From Bacteroides sp. OM05-12 (lineage in GTDB: Bacteria; Bacteroidota; Bacteroidia; Bacteroidales; Bacteroidaceae): 30,731 nucleotides of DNA. The position numbers and the translations under genes are program-made. The notes under the pieces were generated by a model. The model searched no databases and was not told the origin of the DNA. It worked only from the letters and a program-made list of their open reading frames with translations. The stretch covers positions 1 to 30,731 of the forward strand of contig NZ_QSUN01000033.1 in the NCBI RefSeq assembly GCF_003438995.1, written 5' to 3'. Of the stretch, positions 26,735 to 30,731 are shown one piece after another. Numbering within the stretch: position 1 is the first letter of the stretch; every line of letters starts with the position of its first letter.

Positions 26735-26868
26735 GTGTTGCAAGAAAAAGGTATAAAGCAAACGTGGTTGCAGAAAAACCTGGAAAAAACTTTAAGATGG
26801 TAAATAACTATGCTTGTAATCGTAGTCAGTCCTCTTTGGAAACGCTTCATAAGATAGCAAAGATTTAG
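26735..26868 (+). pseudogene. Degenerate XRE-type regulator gene
   Basis: Frame one reads VLQEKGIKQTWLQKNLEKT and then fails; the next frame, after loss of one T in the ACTTTAAG stretch near 26790, continues FKMVNNYACNRSQSSLETL and HKIAKI before an early TAG at 26866-26868. Joined, this is the HTH_3 pattern of small XRE regulators and aligns with the intact regulator at 19419 (QPSLEMLDKIATLLDVD), but lacks a start codon and the last helix. It is thus a relic with at least two lesions. It marks the boundary between the restriction operon and the Kiwa genes and may have led a regulatory unit once attached to the latter. Confidence 0.65.
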
Positions 26869-26915
26869 TAAGTGGAGGGTTGATAAAGTAAAATAATTTA
26901 AATAGGATTAAAGCA

Positions 26916-27500
26916 ATGAAGCAAATTAAATTATATATAATGTCACTGTGGATCTTATTTGTGTTAGTACTTGTGGCAACACTCAATATTCCAGTTTCAT
27001 TTGATAGTAATGCGACCTTTGTTGGATGGAAAATGTTGCTATCAATTAATAATGTTGTTGCCTTTTTATGTATACTTTTCATTTTGATGGGTCTGCTGTT
27101 TTATTATCAATTTAATTATCGGTTGAAGGGTGCTCCAGATGGTTTGCCGATAATGATTACTAAAATTGAAAATATAAACTATGAGTATGTGTCGTTATTT
27201 ATGACTTTGCTTTCTGTTATAGCTTTCGACTTTAATACTTTCCGAGGTGCAATTCTGTTTTTTTTAGTTCTACTTATTTTAGGTGCAATATTTATAAAGA
27301 CAGAATTGTTTTATTCAAATCCATCATTTGCTCTTTTAGGGTTTTATATTTATCGAGTAGAAACAGGACACATGGATATAATATCTAATGGCTCAATCTT
27401 GATTGCACGAGGTAAGATAAAATGTAGAGATAAGGTGAATTACATCAAGATATCAGAGACGGTTTTTTATTGTCAAAAATCAAAAATAAGAAATAAATGA
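26916..27500 (+). CDS. kwaA: Kiwa anti-phage system membrane protein KwaA
   Basis: A 194-residue membrane protein with four predicted helices: about 8-27 (SLWILFVLVLVATLNI), 42-65 (LLSINNVVAFLCILFILMGLLFYY), 91-107 and 110-130 (GAILFFLVLLILGAIFI). A soluble tail of about 60 residues follows (NPSFALLGFYIYRVETGH). Size, topology and the overlap with a DUF4868 gene (ATGA at 27497) match Kiwa. In that system KwaA forms a membrane complex that reports phage attachment to KwaB. The assignment rests mostly on the partner gene and topology, since KwaA has no catalytic motif. The upstream 47 bp are AT-rich without a clear promoter box. Confidence 0.75.
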   Translation: MKQIKLYIMSLWILFVLVLVATLNIPVSFDSNATFVGWKMLLSINNVVAFLCILFILMGLLFYYQFNYRLKGAPDGLPIMITKIENINYEYVSLFMTLLSVIAFDFNTFRGAILFFLVLLILGAIFIKTELFYSNPSFALLGFYIYRVETGHMDIISNGSILIARGKIKCRDKVNYIKISETVFYCQKSKIRNK

Positions 27501-28474
27501 ATGCGCAAGAATTAAAGTTGAAGCTTGAGACTATTCTTGGAATAGATCAGATTGGAGTAAATGTTTTTTTTATCCTAAAAAATGGTGAAGATACATTTAA
27601 TATTAAGAAAGCAGATATAAGGCAAGATGCTATGGACCCATTAATAACGTCTTTAACTTATAATATTCATGAAATTATAGATCAAATAAGTAGTAATGAA
27701 GACTTCAGAGTACTTAATCTTTCCTCTGCAGATGATAGATCCTCTGCTATATACGAGTATGATTTAGACGAAAGACCTGATACTTTTTATTTTATTGATG
27801 AAGTGGCAAACCATATTGAAGCGGGATATTTTTCTATAGAGAATGGTAATGTTTTTCTGTTTAATGATGACAGGTTGGAAGATATAGATGGCTACATTAT
27901 TAAACTTGGAGATACTGATAATAATATATTGCTGTATCGAAAGAACTACCCTGTGAATGTTTTTAAACAAAATAAGATTTTTCTTATCAAAGGCGATGAC
28001 TCCCAATTTACAACAATGAATGATAGTTTTTTGAGGGTTGATGCGAAAATAGACTTTTTTAGGTTAGAAGATTCTGTTTTCATTTATAATTTATCTGTTC
28101 TGGAAAAGTTTAGTGATTTTCATCAAATAATTTCTGCTGAAGCATCGAAGTCAATAGAGCAAATTGATGCTTTAGGTTTAGTTGAGAATATAGAAATACT
28201 TTCTGAACGAATTAATGAACTTTCATTTGCAAGGAAATTAACTAAGATATCAACAATATCTCCGGTTTTTACTTTACCTAAAGTTCAGGTTCTTTCCTTT
28301 GCTCAAGCTCATCGTTTGCTATCAACAGCATTTAAATACTCCGAAGATGGTAATATTATTTTAGATACGAAGAAATCTCAGAATTTGTTTATCAGATTGC
28401 TAAACGATGACTTCCTCCATTCTCAATTATCCAATACAGATTATCTCACACCTGCTAAAGATAAATTGGATTAG
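27497..28474 (+). CDS. kwaB: Kiwa anti-phage system effector KwaB (DUF4868)
   Basis: A 325-residue protein, close to the usual KwaB length of about 315. The N-terminal half is acidic (IKKADIRQDAMDPLITSL). The DUF4868 part runs from about 110 to 300: ENGNVFLFNDDRLEDIDG, NILLYRKNYPVNVFKQNKIF, the strand FLRVDAKIDFFRLEDSVFIYN, then LEKFSDFHQIISAEASKSIEQ and FARKLTKIS. KwaB binds DNA and cooperates with KwaA to block phage replication after membrane sensing. It is co-translated with kwaA. Together they would form a complete two-gene Kiwa system placed behind a type I restriction operon. Confidence 0.82.
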   Translation: MNAQELKLKLETILGIDQIGVNVFFILKNGEDTFNIKKADIRQDAMDPLITSLTYNIHEIIDQISSNEDFRVLNLSSADDRSSAIYEYDLDERPDTFYFIDEVANHIEAGYFSIENGNVFLFNDDRLEDIDGYIIKLGDTDNNILLYRKNYPVNVFKQNKIFLIKGDDSQFTTMNDSFLRVDAKIDFFRLEDSVFIYNLSVLEKFSDFHQIISAEASKSIEQIDALGLVENIEILSERINELSFARKLTKISTISPVFTLPKVQVLSFAQAHRLLSTAFKYSEDGNIILDTKKSQNLFIRLLNDDFLHSQLSNTDYLTPAKDKLD

Positions 28475-28534
28475 CATTAATAGTATGATAATATTTCTGA
28501 TAAGATGCAATCTTTAATATAGAATAATTGAGTT

Positions 28535-29575
28535 ATGGCAAAAGATATAGTGATAATAAACGATAGCGAGTACGCTCAAATATTGCAGCAAGCGGTTTCT
28601 GAGATTCAGACCGCTCGCACTACCGTTGCCCGCCAAGTAAACACTACCGTCAATTCTGTATATTGGAATATCGGGAAGTTGCTCTTTGATAGAAATTTAG
28701 AGAGTGGATATGGTAGTGGCGTGGTTAAGCGATTGTCAGTGGATTTGAAAGAACAGTTTCCAGATATGGGATTGTCACCTCGTAACCTTTGGAATATGAA
28801 ACGACTATACGGGCGTTATTATCAAGAAGATACAAAACTGCTACAAGCTGTAGCAGTTTTACCTTGGGGACATAATTTACTACTGTTGGATAAGTCGTTG
28901 TCAGCTAATGAAGCCTTATTCTATGCCGAAGAGTGTTTACAAAAAGGTTGGTCAAGAGATATGTTACTCAATGCCATCAAGATGAATACCTATGCGGCTC
29001 GTCAGACACAAATCAAAACGAATAATTTTGATTCTGTCTTATCGATGGCGCAAGCCGACTATGCGAATGAAGTCTTTAAAAGCTCATACAATTTAGGATT
29101 TCTTGGAATAACAGAACCTGTTAAGGAGTTGGAATTGGAGAAGCGGTTAGTAGCTAAAATCAGGTCGTTTATACTGGAGTTAGGCAAGGGGTTCTCCTTC
29201 ATTGGTAACCAATATCGTCTGGAATATAATAATAAGGAATATGCAGTAGATATGCTTTTCTTTCACAGAGGCTTGCGGTCGCTCGTTGCTATCGAGCTAA
29301 AGATTGGTGCTTTTAAGGCAGAGTATGTGGGTAAAATGAATCTATACCTTTCACTCCTTGACCGTTTAGAGAAAGGTGAGAGTGAGAACCCGTCAATTGG
29401 TATTATCCTTTGTGCCGACAAGGATCACTTAGATGTAGAAATCGCTTTGCAAGACATAAACAAACCTATTGGAGTAGCTGAATATCAGTTGCTGTTACCC
29501 AAAGATGAACTTCAGGCATTGCTTATTAAAGAGATCAATTCGATTGAAGAAAATACAGATTCAAAGGAGGAGTAG
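28535..29575 (+). CDS. DUF1016/YhcG-type PDDEXK nuclease-domain protein
   Basis: A 346-residue protein with the two-part YhcG layout. The N-terminal helical DUF1016 part (about 10-160) includes VNSVYWNIGKLL and MGLSPRNLWNMKRLYGRY, then VLPWGHNLLLLDKSL. The C-terminal PDDEXK nuclease (about 190-330) shows D239 (YAVDMLFFH) and E254-L-K256 (VAIELKIGAF). The catalytic residues are intact. These proteins often stand beside type I restriction genes and in defence islands; a direct function is not established, and roles as nuclease or repair factor have been suggested. The gene starts 60 bp after kwaB and its stop lies inside a hairpin. Confidence 0.88.
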   Translation: MAKDIVIINDSEYAQILQQAVSEIQTARTTVARQVNTTVNSVYWNIGKLLFDRNLESGYGSGVVKRLSVDLKEQFPDMGLSPRNLWNMKRLYGRYYQEDTKLLQAVAVLPWGHNLLLLDKSLSANEALFYAEECLQKGWSRDMLLNAIKMNTYAARQTQIKTNNFDSVLSMAQADYANEVFKSSYNLGFLGITEPVKELELEKRLVAKIRSFILELGKGFSFIGNQYRLEYNNKEYAVDMLFFHRGLRSLVAIELKIGAFKAEYVGKMNLYLSLLDRLEKGESENPSIGIILCADKDHLDVEIALQDINKPIGVAEYQLLLPKDELQALLIKEINSIEENTDSKEE

Positions 29576-29596
29576 CAACATTTATTTTGCTACTCC
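29569..29596. terminator. Hairpin spanning the stop codon of the PDDEXK gene
   Basis: GGAGTAGCAA (29569-29578) pairs with TTGCTACTCC (29587-29596), a perfect 10-bp stem with 8-nt loop. No T-run follows on the plus strand, so termination may be weak. Its right arm covers the -33 box of the promoter next to it. Confidence 0.5.
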
Positions 29597-29615
29597 AAAA
29601 ACTTTCGTACCTTTG
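29586..29615 (+). promoter_or_regulatory. Bacteroides-type promoter without a recognisable gene
   Basis: TTTG (29586-29589), 18 bp, then TACCTTTG (29608-29615). The consensus match is full but no convincing reading frame follows; the 68-codon frame from 29636 looks non-coding. It could drive a small RNA or the long leader farther right. Confidence 0.5.
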
Positions 29616-29889
29616 TATTCGAGCTAAAGAACTACTTGAAAAACGAAGAGTTTCACCGAAGTTTGCTCGTTGCAAATCCGTTACCCATTCCGCTCTTTTT
29701 TATGTGGAAGTTGCTTATAAACAGTAGGATAAATCTGAAACATAATTATGTTACTAAATCGTTACTGAAAATTGAGCGAAATAAAATAGTAACGGATCAT
29801 ACCGAAATTCTGATGGATTGTTCTGTCTTTGCTGTGTCATAACATCATTGGCAGACAAATGCGGTGCATCGGTGATGCTTGTTTTTCAG

Positions 29890-29964
29890 CATACGGTCCT
29901 TTGTTCGCAAACGATAGGAGTTTGTAAGTAAAGGACCGCACCTTTGTTTTCAATCGACCGTATG
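29890..29964 (+). promoter_or_regulatory. Mutually exclusive hairpins, possible RNA switch
   Basis: CGGTCCTTT (29894-29902) pairs with AAAGGACCG (29930-29938), 9 bp. The overlapping CATACGGTC (29890-29898) pairs equally well with GACCGTATG (29956-29964), 9 bp. Both cannot form at once. A small inner stem CAAAC/GTTTG supports the first form. Confidence 0.45.
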
Positions 29965-29980
29965 TTTGTCATCAAACGTC

Positions 29981-30023
29981 CCGATGTTTTTTTCAATCAA
30001 CCCGATGTTTTTAAAAAACATCG
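29981..30023. repeat. Repeated CCCGATGTTTTT word with competing palindrome
   Basis: CCCGATG plus a T-run occurs near 29980 and again at 30001. The second copy forms a 10-bp hairpin with AAAAACATCG (30014-30023), and the first copy could pair with the same arm instead. Confidence 0.5.
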
Positions 30024-30289
30024 AGATGTTTGCAGGTGAAAAACGGTATAAACAATGAATTACCCTTAAATATCCTCCAATCCTTCAGCTTACTAATTTA
30101 CGATTGATTATCAGTTTGTTGTCCTGAATCTTTCTCCGGGAAAAGGTTCAGCGGACAAACTATGTCTGAAATCTTGCTGAATGATTCCATCATTCAGGAT
30201 AACTCATTCTATATCAATACGGAATAGACAGGCTGAAGGATGAAACTTATGGGAGAAAGTTGCTCAGGGAGGAGGGGGCAAAGAAATAT

Positions 30290-30321
30290 CTTGTACAATT
30301 CGGAAAAGTGTTGTATCTTTG
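30290..30321 (+). promoter_or_regulatory. Probable promoter of a gene beyond the window
   Basis: CTTG (30290-30293), 20 bp, then TATCTTTG (30314-30321): full -7 match, -33 one base off. More than 400 nt follow without a gene, so a long leader is implied. Confidence 0.5.
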
Positions 30322-30569
30322 AAATCGTGAGAAAGGCAGACAAACAGCGGATAAAGCTGAATAGAAATATTAATGAAAATTTTTGCTGTTTCTTTATCTA
30401 TTTGAGATATTTAGAAACTAAACAGACTAAAATATAGGTGGCTATATAGATAAATTTAGAAGCCTCTCTCTGCGGAAACTACTGGACGAAAGAAGATAGT
30501 AAACAGACAAGACCTACCTATTTTAGATATGTGGGTTTTGTATTACCCATAAATAAGTATAGCTTTTCA

Positions 30570-30619
30570 CGACAATAAAACTATTGGGGACTGGATTATT
30601 CTACTCCGGGGTATTGTCG
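30570..30619 (+). repeat. Hairpin in the putative leader
   Basis: CGACAATA (30570-30577) pairs with TATTGTCG (30612-30619), an 8-bp stem around a 34-nt loop. Confidence 0.35.
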
Positions 30620-30731
30620 GTTTGATTCCTTTATTTTTCCGTCTGTTCCCTGATTGCCGGATATCACTTTTTGGATGTTATTTCCCGTTGTTTTAAAATT
30701 ATCCAACTTCCATATCTTTTAAGAAATCGCC

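Larger units (their letters stand above)
29576..30731. other. Gene-free right end with promoters and hairpins
   Basis: No reading frame here has protein-like composition. The stretch holds two promoter-like sequences (29586-29615, 30290-30321), two sets of competing hairpins (29890-30023), an imperfect dyad around GTTTGTTGTCCTGAA and TTCAGCGGACAAAC near 30115-30160, and a hairpin at 30570-30619. From 30330 on it looks like the long leader of a plus-strand gene beyond the window. No copy of the tRNA-Ser 3' end was found, so the element seems to continue. Confidence 0.45.

Noticed and set aside
29636..29842. Plus-strand frame of 68 codons after the orphan promoter
   Set aside because: Although correctly placed behind a promoter, its composition is not protein-like and no family was recognised.
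30240..30437. Plus-strand frame of 65 codons near the right end
   Set aside because: It spans a promoter-like sequence (30290-30321), so it is unlikely to be translated as a unit.

Overview
The window is a piece of a Bacteroides-type chromosome (order Bacteroidales). The evidence is a TPR/AraC hybrid regulator, an HU protein with a C-terminal extension, promoters of the form TTTG - about 19-20 bp - TAnnTTTG, and conjugative-element genes of the CTnDOT kind. Positions 1-12400 are resident chromosome, all protein genes on the minus strand. They are a large secreted repeat protein, a membrane-anchored TPR/AraC regulator, an HU-family protein behind four operator-like palindromes, L-serine ammonia-lyase (sdaA), a second secreted protein, and a mutS2-corA operon. 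A tRNA-Ser(TGA) gene with a clear promoter and terminator follows.

From about 12.5 kb the window becomes a mobile element next to the tRNA gene. Two tandem tyrosine recombinases come first; both have Ser where catalytic Arg I is expected, as in IntDOT. A small protein gene follows that may be frameshifted. On the minus strand is a relic of a CTn-type transfer region: two excisionase-like HTH proteins, one unrecognised ORF, a DUF3408 protein and a TraA/ParA-like ATPase, without the rest of a tra operon or any relaxase. Upstream of the ParA gene (19.11-19.30 kb) is a cluster of hairpins whose stems differ but whose loops all carry the same ACT core; two of them can sit inside an enclosing stem as a three-way junction.

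The plus-strand block from 19.4 to 29.6 kb is a layered defence island. It starts with an XRE-type regulator and a type I restriction-modification operon, hsdM-hsdS-[ATPase/HEPN]-hsdR. The gene between hsdS and hsdR has the position, size and catalytic residue pattern of PrrC, the anticodon nuclease that guards EcoprrI. HsdS carries four perfect in-frame 12-bp repeats (TELT) in its central spacer, the site where repeat number changes specificity in EcoR124-type enzymes. After a broken copy of an XRE regulator come two overlapping genes that fit Kiwa (kwaA, four-helix membrane protein; kwaB, DUF4868), then a DUF1016/YhcG-type PDDEXK nuclease.

The last 1.15 kb has no credible gene. It holds a hairpin, two Bacteroides-type promoters, two sets of mutually exclusive hairpins, and what looks like the long leader of a gene beyond the window. 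The right end of the element is not identifiable here. The systems are individually known types; the combination, the HsdS repeat, the PrrC-like guard and the conserved-loop hairpin cluster are the most rewarding items.
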